Below are positions 44,126 to 52,831 of a DNA stretch of 64,000 nucleotides, piece by piece. The DNA is from Phenylobacterium sp. J367 (GTDB lineage Bacteria > Pseudomonadota > Alphaproteobacteria > Caulobacterales > Caulobacteraceae): the NCBI RefSeq assembly GCF_024699985.1, contig NZ_JAJONA010000001.1, positions 62,001 to 126,000 of the forward strand, given 5' to 3'. The translations under genes were made by a program, and so were the position numbers. The notes under the pieces are model-generated. The model searched no databases. It was not told the DNA's origin and saw only the letters and a list, made by a program, of their open reading frames with translations. How positions within the stretch are numbered: position 1 is the stretch's first letter; each line of letters starts with the position of its first letter.

Positions 44126-45067
44126 ATGACCAAGCGTATCGCCGTGGTGATCTTCCCGGGCTTCCAGCTGCTCGACGCCGCCGGCCCGATCTCGACCTTC
44201 GAAATCGCGGAGCGATTCCGCCCCGGGGCTTACGAGCTGTGGGTGGTGGCGCCGGGCGGCGGCGAGGTCGAGAGTTCGTCGGGCGTCGCGCTCGCCGCCG
44301 ATCCGCTGGACGACAGCCCGTTCGACACGGTGATGGTGGTCGGCGGCGACGGCACCCGGTCGCTGCCGGAGCTGGGGCGCATCATCAGCTGGCTGAAGGC
44401 GATCGCGCCGGAGGTGCGGCGGGTGACCAGCGTCTGCTCCGGCGCCTATGTCCTCGCCGAGGCGGGCCTGCTCGACGGCCGCCGCTGCACCACCCACTGG
44501 GGGCGCTCGGACGACTTCGTGCGCCGGTATCCGAAGGCCCGGCTGGATGCGGATCGGATTTACGTCCGGGACGGGGACGTGTGGACCTCCGCAGGCATCA
44601 CCGCCGGCATCGACCTGACCCTGGCCCTGATCGAGGACGACCTCGGCCCCACCGTCGCCAAGCGCACCGCGCAGCAGCTTGTCGTACACCAGCGCCGGCC
44701 CGGCGGGCAGTCGCAGTTCTCGGCCCTGCTGGACGCCGGCGGGGTGAACGGCCGCTTCGCCGAACTGATGGACTGGATCCGCGAGCGCCTGGACGAGCCC
44801 CTGCCGGTGGAGCGGCTGGCCGAGCAGGCGGCGATGAGCCCTCGCAACTTCGCCCGCGCCTTCCGGGCCGAAACCGGAGCGACGCCCGCCAAGGCGGTCG
44901 AGCGCCTGCGCCTGGAGGCGGCCCGGGCCCGGGTCGAGGGCGGGCGCGAGCCGATCGAACGCGTCGCCGAGGCCGCCGGCTTCAGCGATCCGGAGCGGAT
45001 GCGCCGCGCTTTCCTGCGCGCTTACGGCCAGCCGCCGCAGGCGCTCCGCCGGGCGGCGCGGGCCTGA
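44126..45067 (+). CDS. GlxA-type AraC regulator with DJ-1 domain
   Basis: A 313-residue transcription factor. Residues about 1-180 form a DJ-1/PfpI-like domain (GFQLLDAAGPISTFEIAERF, SVCSGAYVLAEAGLLDGRR, THWGRSDDF). The C-terminal AraC domain has two helix-turn-helix motifs (VERLAEQAAMSPRNFARAFR; IERVAEAAGFSDPERMRRAF). Such proteins activate genes for their own substrate class and here may control the divergent PfpI-like gene. The 3' end overlaps the convergent DUF1003 gene by 86 bases. Confidence 0.88.
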   Translation: MTKRIAVVIFPGFQLLDAAGPISTFEIAERFRPGAYELWVVAPGGGEVESSSGVALAADPLDDSPFDTVMVVGGDGTRSLPELGRIISWLKAIAPEVRRVTSVCSGAYVLAEAGLLDGRRCTTHWGRSDDFVRRYPKARLDADRIYVRDGDVWTSAGITAGIDLTLALIEDDLGPTVAKRTAQQLVVHQRRPGGQSQFSALLDAGGVNGRFAELMDWIRERLDEPLPVERLAEQAAMSPRNFARAFRAETGATPAKAVERLRLEAARARVEGGREPIERVAEAAGFSDPERMRRAFLRAYGQPPQALRRAARA

Positions 45068-45611
45068 AGGCCTCGCTGATCTCGGCCCGCAGGATCCTGA
45101 GCGTCTCGTTCTGGCGCTTGATCATCTGCAGGATCTCGCGCTGGCGCAGCCGGTCGATCTTGTCGTGGAGGTGCATGATCTCGAGCTCGGCGCGGAGGTT
45201 GACCAGATAGTCGTGCTCGGCGGCCTCGCGGTCGCGGGCGGCGGCGCGGTTCTGGCTCATCATGATGATCGGGGCCTGGACGGCCGCCAGCGTCGAGAGC
45301 AGCAGGTTCAGGAAGATGAAGGGATAGGGGTCGAAGTCGAGGCCGAACCCCTTGGTCGCCACGTTCCAGCCCATCCAGAGCAGGAGGGCGGTCGCGAAAC
45401 CGATGATGAAGGCCCACGACCCGCCGACCTCGGCCACCTTGTCCGCAACCCGCTCACTGGGCCTGCGATCGTCGAGGAGCAGCCGCTGGTCGACCCCCGT
45501 GGGAGCCTCGGTGGCGATGAGGTCGATGACGCTGCGCTGGATGTCGCTCAGCGTCTCATAGGACGCGCCCAGGAGATCCTGGGACAGTTGCTGCCGCTTA
45601 TCGCTCGCCAT
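44982..45611 (-). CDS. DUF1003 membrane protein
   Basis: A 209-residue protein with the DUF1003 pattern: two membrane segments (WAFIIGFATALLLWMGWNVA and PFIFLNLLLSTLAAVQAPII) followed by MMSQNRAAARDREAAEHDYL and a coiled coil (LHDKIDRLRQREILQMIKRQ). The C-terminal tail is basic and low in complexity; it overlaps the GlxA gene by 86 bases on the opposite strand. The function of DUF1003 is unknown. Divergent from the histidine kinase. Confidence 0.87.
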   Translation of the reverse strand: MASDKRQQLSQDLLGASYETLSDIQRSVIDLIATEAPTGVDQRLLLDDRRPSERVADKVAEVGGSWAFIIGFATALLLWMGWNVATKGFGLDFDPYPFIFLNLLLSTLAAVQAPIIMMSQNRAAARDREAAEHDYLVNLRAELEIMHLHDKIDRLRQREILQMIKRQNETLRILRAEISEAFRPAPPGGAPAAAGRKRAGKRGASAPDR

Positions 45612-45772
45612 ACGCCACCTCCCGATCTACGACGGCCATGAACCGGGGCCGGACACGCCGTTGACGGAACCTTTCGGCAGAGCTGCACATTACATAGAGT
45701 CGCTGGGACTGCGGGGAAGCCCATTGATCAATTGGTTGCGCCTTTTCAGGGCGGACGGGGCGGCGCCGGCGC

Positions 45773-47727
45773 ATGGCCGCGGATAGCGGCGCCGTGAGCG
45801 TCCCACCCATCACGGAAGACCAGCGATTCAGGCTGCTCGTGGAGTCGATCGTCGACTACGCGATCTTCATGCTCGACGTGAACGGGACGGTGAGCAACTG
45901 GAACCCCGGCGCGTCCCGCATCAAGGGCTACACCGCCCAGGAGATCGTCGGACGCCACTTCTCCACCTTCTACACGCCCGAGGACCGGGAAGCCGGGCTC
46001 CCCGCGCGGGCCCTGACGACGGCGCTCCGGGAGGGACGCTTCGAGGACGAGGGCTGGCGGATCCGCAAGGACGGCACCCGGTTCTGGGCCACCGTGGTCA
46101 TCGACCCCGTGCGCGACGACGACGGCCGCCACATCGGCTTCGCCAAGATCACCCGCGACGTGTCCGAGAAGCGGGTCGCCGAGGAGGCGCTGGCGCGCAG
46201 CGAGCGGCAGTTCCGTCTGCTGGTCAGCGGCGTCGTCGACTACGCCCTCTACATGCTGGACCCCAACGGCATCGTGACCAACTGGAACGCCGGGGCCGAG
46301 CACATCAAGGGCTATGCGGCGTCCGAGATCGTCGGCCAGCATTTTTCCCGTTTCTACACCGACCCCGACCGGGCCGCGGGCATACCGACCCACGCGCTGG
46401 AGACGGCGCGGTCACGGGGCCGCTACGAGGCCGAGGGCTGGCGGGTGCGCAAGGACGGCAGCCTCTTCTGGGCGAGCGTGGTCATCGATGCGATCCGCGA
46501 CGACGGCGGAATCCTCGTCGGCTTCGCCAAGATCACCCGGGACATCACCGAGCGGCGCAACGCCCAGCTGGAGCTGCAGCGCGCGCACGAGCGGCTCGCC
46601 CAGGCCCAGAAGATGGAGGCCATGGGCCAGCTCACCGGGGGCGTGGCCCACGACTTCAACAACCTCCTGATGGTGGTGAGCGGCCAGGCGCAGCTCCTGC
46701 GCAAGCGCGTGGCGGAGGATGCGCGCGCGCTCCGGGCGCTGGACGCCATCGAGGCCGCCTCGCGGCGCGGCCAGGATCTCACCCGGCACCTGCTCTCCTT
46801 CGCCCGGCGCCAACGGCTGCAACCCATGCCGATCTCGCTCGCCGACCGGCTGGAGGGCCTGAGGGAGCTGCTCGGCACCAGCCTTGGCTCCAACGTCGCC
46901 CTGCAGCTTGCCCTGCCGGATGAGGTCTGGCCGATCGAGGCGGACCCGAGCGAGCTCGAGCTCGCGCTGCTGAACCTGGCGGTGAACGCACGCGACGCCA
47001 TGCCGGCCGGCGGCACGCTGTCGGTCAGCGCCCGCAACTGCACGCTGAAGGCCGGCGACATCGATCCGGACCTGGAGGGCGACTTCGTGGCCCTGAGCGT
47101 GCGCGACACCGGCGTCGGCATCCCGCCCGACATCCTGGCGCGGGTGTTCGAACCGTTCTTCACGACCAAGGACGTGGACAAGGGCACGGGCCTCGGCCTC
47201 TCGCAGGTCTACGGTTTCGTTCAGCAGTCCGGCGGCCGGGTGACCGTGGAGAGCCAGCTCGGCGAAGGCGCCACCATTACGCTCTATCTGCCGCGCAGCA
47301 CGGGCGCGCCGCGGAACACTTTGGACGAGGCGCCGGCCGAGGCCCCCGGGGCGCGGAAATCCTGGTGGTCGAGGACAATCCGGAGGTCGCCGAGGTGGTG
47401 GCGGGCCTGCTCGAGCAGCTCGGCAACCGCACGCGCGTGGTCAACAGCGCCGAGGCGGCGCTGGACGCGCTCGCCGCCGGCGACGAGCCGGACCTAGTGT
47501 TCAGCGACATCGTGATGGCCGGCGACCTGGACGGACTGGCGCTCGCCAGACGCCTGCGGGCCGAGCGCCCGAACCTGCCGATCCTGCTGGCGACCGGCTA
47601 CAGCCAGGCCGCCGAGGCGATGGGCGAGGAGTTCCCGATCCTCGCCAAGCCCTATCAGCTTCCGGAACTCAGCCGTGCGGTCGGCGCCGCGCTGGGCGGG
47701 CGGCGCAAGGCCGCCGAGACCGCCTGA
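45773..47727 (+). CDS. Hybrid sensor histidine kinase PAS-PAS-HK-REC, with frameshift
   Basis: A protein of about 650 residues. Two tandem, similar PAS domains (residues about 15-135 and 140-260; both have NWNxGAxxIKGY and GRHFS/GQHFSRFYT segments), then HisKA (GQLTGGVAHDFNNLLMVVSG, phosphoacceptor His near residue 292), HATPase (LNLAVNARDAMPAGGTL, DTGVGIPPDIL, GTGLGLSQVYGF) and a receiver domain (LVVEDNPEVAEVVAGLLEQL, DLVFSDIVM) lacking further output. The receiver is one base out of frame after about 47350, and the locus is two over a multiple of three, as for one lost base. No signal peptide or membrane span; probably a cytosolic light, oxygen or redox sensor. GTG 45794 is another start. 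Confidence 0.88.
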
Positions 47728-47741
47728 CGCGGTCTCGGCGG
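47711..47741. terminator. Stem-loop at the end of the histidine kinase gene
   Basis: A perfect 13-bp stem CCGCCGAGACCGC / GCGGTCTCGGCGG with a five-base loop contains the stop codon of the kinase gene. It has no T-run. It lies between convergent genes and may block transcription in both directions. Confidence 0.6.
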
Positions 47742-47752
47742 CCTGACGCGCT

Positions 47753-48775
47753 CTAGGACGCGGTCGTCGCCGAGGCGTCGGCGGCGACGGGCGCCACGTC
47801 GGCGGCCTTGCTCACCTGGGTGGGCTGGGCGGCGGGCTTGGCCTCCGGCTGCGGAGCCTCGGGCGCGGTGGCCTGGCCAGCGTCCGCGGCGGTCTCCACC
47901 ACGGCGTTGGCCAGGCGAAGTTCGTCGGCAGCCGGGCCGTTGTGGGCGGCCAGCATGACGTGGTCGGCGATCGCCGGGGCGGTCTGAACCGGCCGCATGC
48001 CGCGCGGGTGGAACTTGTAGAAAACGTGCATGCCCACCTGGGCCACGCGGCGCATCTGCGGGCCCCAGTAGGGCGAGACGGCCGTCGTGTGGAAGTGGGT
48101 CGCCGAGCCGACCTCGCCCAGCAGGCGGCCGGACAGGGCGCGCGCGGCGACCTTGCGCGACCGCTCCCAGGCGCTCGCCTCGCGGCGGCCGCGCATGGAG
48201 CCGTCGCAGGCGAAGCTGAACTGGCAGCCGGTGCGGCGGTTGGAGCCCTGGAACACCACGCCGCAGACAGTCTTCGGGAAGGCCGGATGCTTCACGCGGT
48301 TGAGCACGACCTGGGCGACGGCGGCCTGGCCGCGCGAGGTCTCGCCGCGGGCCTCGAAGTAGACCGCCTGGGTCAGGCACTCGAGCTCGCGCATGGCCTC
48401 CTGGCCGGAGCGCGGGCGGGCGCCCGCGGCGGTCAGCTTGGCCTGCAGCGCGAGGCTGTCGGCGTACTTGGCGTCGAGGCCCTGGGCCAGCATTTCGACC
48501 TGGCGGTCGGGGCCGGGCGCGGCCAGCGGATCATGGTTACGGGCCACGGCGATCACCCCGGCGTCCATCCCGGCCGCGTTGCGATGCAACACGGACTCGG
48601 AGAAGGCCCCGGCGGTGGCCATGGCGATGCGTTCGGCGCGCGCATGGTCGGCGGCGGCGTCAGCCATGCCCCCGGCCATGTACCCGGCGCCCAGCGCCAG
48701 GCCCACGCCCGAACCGATCAATGCGGCGCTCATCAGCACGCGCCATTCGGCGCGGGCCTGCGTTCCAATACTCAA
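47753..48775 (-). CDS. SleB-type cell-wall hydrolase
   Basis: A 340-residue protein, second paralogue of the hydrolase-2 family in the window. The domain reads ECLTQAVYFEARGETSRGQA, then [40 protein letters not shown] and GSATHFHTTAVSPYWGPQMR. The N-terminal part has one hydrophobic segment (LIGSGVGLALGAGYMAGGM) as a membrane anchor. TTG 48775 (MSIGTQARAEWRVLMSAALI) extends past ATG 48733; neither has a strong ribosome-binding site. The C-terminal 70 residues are alanine/proline-rich. Enzymes of this class cut peptidoglycan during growth or sporulation in other species. Confidence 0.82.
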   Translation of the reverse strand: MSIGTQARAEWRVLMSAALIGSGVGLALGAGYMAGGMADAAADHARAERIAMATAGAFSESVLHRNAAGMDAGVIAVARNHDPLAAPGPDRQVEMLAQGLDAKYADSLALQAKLTAAGARPRSGQEAMRELECLTQAVYFEARGETSRGQAAVAQVVLNRVKHPAFPKTVCGVVFQGSNRRTGCQFSFACDGSMRGRREASAWERSRKVAARALSGRLLGEVGSATHFHTTAVSPYWGPQMRRVAQVGMHVFYKFHPRGMRPVQTAPAIADHVMLAAHNGPAADELRLANAVVETAADAGQATAPEAPQPEAKPAAQPTQVSKAADVAPVAADASATTAS

Positions 48776-49114
48776 GAGGATCGTGTCCTGAACGACGAGG
48801 GCGACATGCCCCCGAACAATTGTCGCCGCGGTCGCCCCTGCTCTTGCTGGAAGCGCTCCGCCGGCTGGCCTGCCCCGGGTCACGTCTGGGGGGCAAGCGA
48901 CGGCAAATGGTGAAGGGTTTATGAAGGCGGAAGCGGCGCTTGGCAAGCCCATACCGCAATGCAGCATCAGATTTAAGGCTGAGCCTGGTTAATTCCCTTT
49001 ATGGACCATTCAGCCTGAACCGCCGCAAGACCCGCGCCAACTGCACGGGCGCAGGAACCTCAGCCACACAGCTTTCGTTTGCTCGCGGACATCTCAAAAC
49101 TGGAGAACAACGCC

Positions 49115-49303
49115 ATGCGCAAGACGTTCAGCCTGCTCGCCGCCGCCGGCCTTCTGGTCACCCTCGCGGCCTGTGGTCACACGACCGAACAGAAGGCCGC
49201 CACGGGCGCGATCGCCGGCGCGGTGGTCGGCGGTCCGGTGGGCGCGGCGGCCGGCGGCGCGGCCGGCACGGTGGTCGGCAAGGCCACCGACGGCAAGAAC
49301 TGA
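49115..49303 (+). CDS. Small glycine-zipper lipoprotein
   Basis: A 62-residue lipoprotein: MRKTFSLLAAAGLLVTLAAC is the signal with lipobox LAAC. The mature part is a glycine-zipper (GAIAGAVVGGPVGAAAGGAA), as in OmpA-like/entericidin-type small membrane proteins. A GGAG-type site is eight bases upstream. Between the SleB gene and this one there are about 340 bases with no gene that I can support. Confidence 0.8.
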   Translation: MRKTFSLLAAAGLLVTLAACGHTTEQKAATGAIAGAVVGGPVGAAAGGAAGTVVGKATDGKN

Positions 49304-49321
49304 CCCAATCCGGGAATGGGA

Positions 49322-49352
49322 CGGCCGCGCGGGCGTCGGGCTCGCGCGGCCG
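49322..49352 (+). terminator. Terminator after the glycine-zipper gene
   Basis: A perfect ten-base-pair stem CGGCCGCGCG / CGCGCGGCCG with an 11-base loop lies 19 bases after the stop. It is followed by CCTTAAGG rather than a T-run, so it is a weak or bidirectional terminator with the convergent HAAS gene. Confidence 0.6.
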
Positions 49353-49364
49353 CCTTAAGGATAG

Positions 49365-50333
49365 CTAGGCCGCGGCGGGCGTCCCGGCCCCGTCGGGGCG
49401 ACTCAGCGCCCGCACCAGCCGCCAGGCCGAGTGCGCCGCCATGAGCGCCATCACCACGCTGGCGGCCGCCAGGCCGATCCCGAAGCCGCGGTTGAGCGTC
49501 GCCTCGGTGACCGAGTGCTGGGTCGGGTCGGAGAACACGATCCACGGGCCCGTCTGGGCGATGCCGTAGAGCAGGCCGGCGCCGGCGGCGTTGCGGACCA
49601 GCCGGAGCGCCGCGTTCGCCCTGACCCACGCCGGACGCAGCAGCGCCAGGAGGTTGGCGCCCAGTTCGAAGAGCAGATAGGCCAGCACCGGCATCCGCCA
49701 GGCGTCCCAGGTCGCGGCCATCCCCAGCGTCATCTGCAGCTCGCCCGGGGCGAAGTCGCGGAACCGGATCGCGCCGACCCACCAGAGGATGAAGACCACC
49801 CCGAGACCGACCTCGACCACCGTGTCGAACCGCGAGCGGGGCCTGGCCTTCACCGGCGGAAGCTCGGACGGCCGCCAGCGGGCGAAGCGGCCCATGCCGC
49901 CCGAATGCTCGACGGCCACGGCGATGAGGGTGGCGATGGCGAAGATGATCAGGAAGCCTTCCCACAGGTCGGGAATGGCGCCGGCGATGAGGCCCGACAG
50001 GTCGTCGCGGACCAGGAACCGGATGAGCGCCAGCACGAAATAGACGCCTGCGCCGATGACCAGCGCGGCCCTGAGCCCCGCCCACCAGAACGGGAAGACC
50101 TCCGGCCCCACGAGGTGCTGGATCTTCCGGTAGCGGCCGGCGACCACCAGCGGGTGGCCGTAGTCGATCAGCAGGGCCTCCAGCTCCCGACGCTCCAGGG
50201 GCCGGCGGAGCTCGGCCTCCCGCTCCTCCACCTTGGACAGCAGCTCATCCCGGAGCTCGGCGACGATGTCGGCGCGCTGGGCTTCGGGAAGGTCCCGGCC
50301 GACGGCGGCCAGGTAACGCTCCATGAGGTTCAT
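49365..50333 (-). CDS. HAAS-domain membrane protein downstream of PadR
   Basis: A 322-residue protein. The N-terminal 60 residues (MNLMERYLAAVGRDLPEAQR, then IVAELRDELLSKVEEREAEL) form a HAAS-type helical domain that typically senses or binds membrane partners and is encoded beside PadR regulators. It is followed by about six membrane segments. The stop of padR overlaps its start by four bases. It probably acts as the membrane effector controlled by the adjacent regulator. Confidence 0.82.
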   Translation of the reverse strand: MNLMERYLAAVGRDLPEAQRADIVAELRDELLSKVEEREAELRRPLERRELEALLIDYGHPLVVAGRYRKIQHLVGPEVFPFWWAGLRAALVIGAGVYFVLALIRFLVRDDLSGLIAGAIPDLWEGFLIIFAIATLIAVAVEHSGGMGRFARWRPSELPPVKARPRSRFDTVVEVGLGVVFILWWVGAIRFRDFAPGELQMTLGMAATWDAWRMPVLAYLLFELGANLLALLRPAWVRANAALRLVRNAAGAGLLYGIAQTGPWIVFSDPTQHSVTEATLNRGFGIGLAAASVVMALMAAHSAWRLVRALSRPDGAGTPAAA

Positions 50334-50674
50334 CACGCGTCTCCCGTCAGGATGCTGTCGACGGCGGCGTTCAGCCCCCGCCATTCCGCGACCAGGCGGT
50401 CCAGGACCGCCCGGCCTTCGCCGGAGAGGCGGTAGAAGCGCTTGTTGCGCTTCTCCTCCTCCCGCCATTCGCTGGTGAGCAGCCCCTGCGCCTCCAGGCG
50501 CCGGAGCATCGGATAGAGCGCGCCCTCGTCGATCTCGACGCCCGCCTCCCCCAGCGCCTTGCGCAGGGTGTAGCCGTAGTGCTCGCCGCGGAGCTGGCCC
50601 AGCACGGCCAGGATCAGGGACCCCCGGCGCAGCTCCAGGCGAAGGCTCTCGAAAAGGGCGTCTTCCGTGCTCAT
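50333..50674 (-). CDS. PadR-family transcriptional regulator
   Basis: A 113-residue PadR winged-helix protein: RRGSLILAVLGQLRGEHYGY, then VEIDEGALYPMLRRLEAQGL and EEEKRNKRFYRLSGEGRAVL. Starts at ATG 50674; the frame extends upstream to 50704 across the operator repeats. Ligand unknown. Likely autorepressor of itself and the HAAS gene. Confidence 0.88.
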   Translation of the reverse strand: MSTEDALFESLRLELRRGSLILAVLGQLRGEHYGYTLRKALGEAGVEIDEGALYPMLRRLEAQGLLTSEWREEEKRNKRFYRLSGEGRAVLDRLVAEWRGLNAAVDSILTGDA

Positions 50675-50686
50675 GCTGTGCGTCAT

Positions 50687-50733
50687 ATACTGTGCGACAC
50701 ACACTGTCTAGCGCATACTGTGCGGCACACACC
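50687..50733. promoter_or_regulatory. Tandem operator-like repeats upstream of padR
   Basis: Two copies of a 19-bp unit, ATACTGTGCGRCACACACY, lie at 50687-50705 and 50715-50733, with a 28-bp period (one helical face apart by about 2.7 turns). Each holds the palindrome TGTG-CGR-CACA. They sit between padR and the epoxide-hydrolase-like gene and are most likely PadR operators, which could control both directions. Confidence 0.6.
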
Positions 50734-50786
50734 ACTTAGCGGCCGACCGGTTTCGCCTACACTGTAAGCAAACGAGGGAGGCTCCG

Positions 50787-51689
50787 ATGATCCGCGCCAT
50801 GATGGCGGTCCTGGCTGTGCTGGCGTTGGCCGGCGCGGCGCAGGCGAAACCGCAGGACCGCTACGCCCAGAACGGCGCGGTGAAGATCCACTATGTGGCC
50901 GACGGCAAGGGGCCGCTGGTCGTCCTGCTGCACGGCTTCCCCGACTATTCCGGCACCTGGAAGCCGCTGACGGCGGCGCTCAACACGGCCGGCTACCGCA
51001 CCGCGGCGCTGGACCTGCGCGGCTACAACCTCTCGGACAAGCCGGAGGGCGTCGCCGCCTACGCCATGCCGAACCTGGTGGGCGACGTGGCCGCGGTGAT
51101 CGGCGCGGAGCAGGCGAAGGACGCCATCGTTGTCGGCCACGACTGGGGCGCGGCGATCGCCTGGCAGGTGGCGATGAACCGGCCGGACCTGGTCCGCCGC
51201 CTGGTGATCATGAGCGTCCCGCACCCGGCCAACTTCCGGCGGGAGATGGCGACCAACGCCGACCAGCAGAGGAACAGCCAGTACGCCCGCAACTTCCAGC
51301 AGCCGGGCTTCGAGAAGAACCTCACCGCCGAAGGCCTGGCCGGCTGGCAGACCGACCCCGCCGAGAAGGCCCCCTACCTGGAAGCCCTGAAGCGGTCCGA
51401 CTTCGGAGCCATGCTGAACTATTACCGGGCCAACTACCCGAGCGGCACGGGCGCCCAGGCCGCGGCCCCGGCGGGCGTCGCTACCGAGCAGAAGGTGAAG
51501 GCCCCGACGCTGGTCATCCACGGAGTGAAGGACACCGCCCTCAACGCCGCCGGCCACTCCGGCACCTGGGACCATGTGGAGGCCGACACCACCATCGTCA
51601 TGTTCCCCCAGGCCGGCCACTTCGTGCAGTGGGACGCGAAGGACCAGGTCAACCGGACGGTCGTCGACTGGCTGAAGGCGCGGCCCTGA
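50787..51689 (+). CDS. Secreted alpha/beta-hydrolase, epoxide-hydrolase-like
   Basis: A 300-residue protein with a signal peptide (MAVLAVLALAGAAQA). The segments VVLLHGFPDYSGTWKPL, VVGHDWGAAIAWQVAM (Asp nucleophile near residue 119 in GHDWG) and LVIHGVKDTALN, GHFVQW form an epoxide-hydrolase/haloalkane-dehalogenase catalytic triad. Divergent from padR with the repeats between them, which suggests PadR-type control. Location would be periplasmic. Confidence 0.86.
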   Translation: MIRAMMAVLAVLALAGAAQAKPQDRYAQNGAVKIHYVADGKGPLVVLLHGFPDYSGTWKPLTAALNTAGYRTAALDLRGYNLSDKPEGVAAYAMPNLVGDVAAVIGAEQAKDAIVVGHDWGAAIAWQVAMNRPDLVRRLVIMSVPHPANFRREMATNADQQRNSQYARNFQQPGFEKNLTAEGLAGWQTDPAEKAPYLEALKRSDFGAMLNYYRANYPSGTGAQAAAPAGVATEQKVKAPTLVIHGVKDTALNAAGHSGTWDHVEADTTIVMFPQAGHFVQWDAKDQVNRTVVDWLKARP

Positions 51690-51760
51690 GGTGACATAGA
51701 TCAACGCGGCCCGGCCGACGGCCGGCGAAGCTTCGGCTCCCATCCCCGGAGAGGCCGAGC

Positions 51761-52315
51761 ATGAGCCTGACCAACACCCGCGCCGGGTACGGCTGGGCGG
51801 CGATCCTCCTGCACTGGATCTCGGCCGCCGGGGTCGTCGCCCTCTACCTCACCGGCGAGGCCATGGAGGAGGCTGCGGGCCGGCCGGCCCGGCTGGCGGC
51901 CATGGGCCAGCACGTCGGGCTGGGCGTGCTGCTCATCACCTTCCTGGCGGCGCGGATCCTGTGGAGCGCCTCGCAGGTCCGCCCCGCCCCGCTGGAGGCC
52001 AACCGGCTGATGCGGCGGCTCGCCGACCTGGTGCAGTTCCTGTTCCTGGCCATGATCGCCGTGCAGATCGTCAGCGGACCGCTGGTGGTCTGGTCCAACG
52101 CCCGGCCTCTGGACGTCTTCGGCTGGTTCGCCATCGCCAGCCCGTTCCCCGTCGCGGTCGAATGGCTGCATGAGGGCGCGGAGAGCGTACACAAGCTCAC
52201 CGCAAATCTGTTCTGGCCGCTGCTCGGCCTGCATGTGCTGGGCGCGGTGAAGCACCTGGTGATCGACCGCGACGCCACCCTGCGGCGGATGCTGTGGGTG
52301 AAGCGGGCGGCCTGA
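51761..52315 (+). CDS. Cytochrome b561-type membrane protein
   Basis: A 184-residue protein with four membrane segments and the b561 pattern: YGWAAILLHWISAAGVVALY with His of LHW, GQHVGLGVLLITFLAARILW and HKLTANLFWPLLGLHVLGAV with heme-ligating histidines. It would take electrons from quinol or oxidise them at the inner membrane, perhaps to reduce superoxide (as in CybB). Begins 71 bases after the hydrolase. Confidence 0.87.
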   Translation: MSLTNTRAGYGWAAILLHWISAAGVVALYLTGEAMEEAAGRPARLAAMGQHVGLGVLLITFLAARILWSASQVRPAPLEANRLMRRLADLVQFLFLAMIAVQIVSGPLVVWSNARPLDVFGWFAIASPFPVAVEWLHEGAESVHKLTANLFWPLLGLHVLGAVKHLVIDRDATLRRMLWVKRAA

Positions 52316-52318
52316 GCC

Positions 52319-52711
52319 TCAGGGCGCGTAGCTGGAGCGGATCTTCACGCCCCAGTGGCCGTCCTGGTTGGAGATCACATAGATCGAGTCGAAGCCGCCG
52401 ATGACGCTGCCGTCCTTGCGGTAGCGGGTGAAGCGAGTGTCGATGTGCACCTTGTCGGGCCCGGCATGGATCACCTCGCGCCGCTCCCAGGCCGAGTGGT
52501 CCCAGTCGGCGAGCGCGCCGGTGGTGAAGCGGTCGGGGGTCATGTCGCCGGCGTTGAGGATCACCAGGGCGTTGGAGGCGAACCGTACGCTCGGGAAGTT
52601 GAAGGTCGCCTCGAAGGCCGGGATGTCGCGGGCGTTGAACGCCGCCATGAAGTCGTCCAGCACCTGCTGGGCCGCGCGGATGGCTTCGGCGGTGGCGTGG
52701 TCGGTGGCCAT
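52319..52711 (-). CDS. SnoaL/NTF2-like protein
   Basis: A 130-residue protein with the NTF2-like fold pattern: a helix VLDDFMAAFNARDIPAFEAT, then FNFPSVRFASNALVILNAGD and beta strands ending GHWGVKIRSSYAP. SnoaL-like proteins are often cyclases or unassigned. Its substrate is unknown. It is convergent with the b561 gene. Confidence 0.78.
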   Translation of the reverse strand: MATDHATAEAIRAAQQVLDDFMAAFNARDIPAFEATFNFPSVRFASNALVILNAGDMTPDRFTTGALADWDHSAWERREVIHAGPDKVHIDTRFTRYRKDGSVIGGFDSIYVISNQDGHWGVKIRSSYAP

Positions 52712-52831
52712 GTCCCCTCCCCTTCTCCTCGTTACACAGCCGCGACCTTACCGCTGCTGCCAGACAGCTGTCAGCAGGGACGGCGTAGAGGGTGGAAACC
52801 GACCGCCCGAGGACCTACCTTGTAGCCCCTG

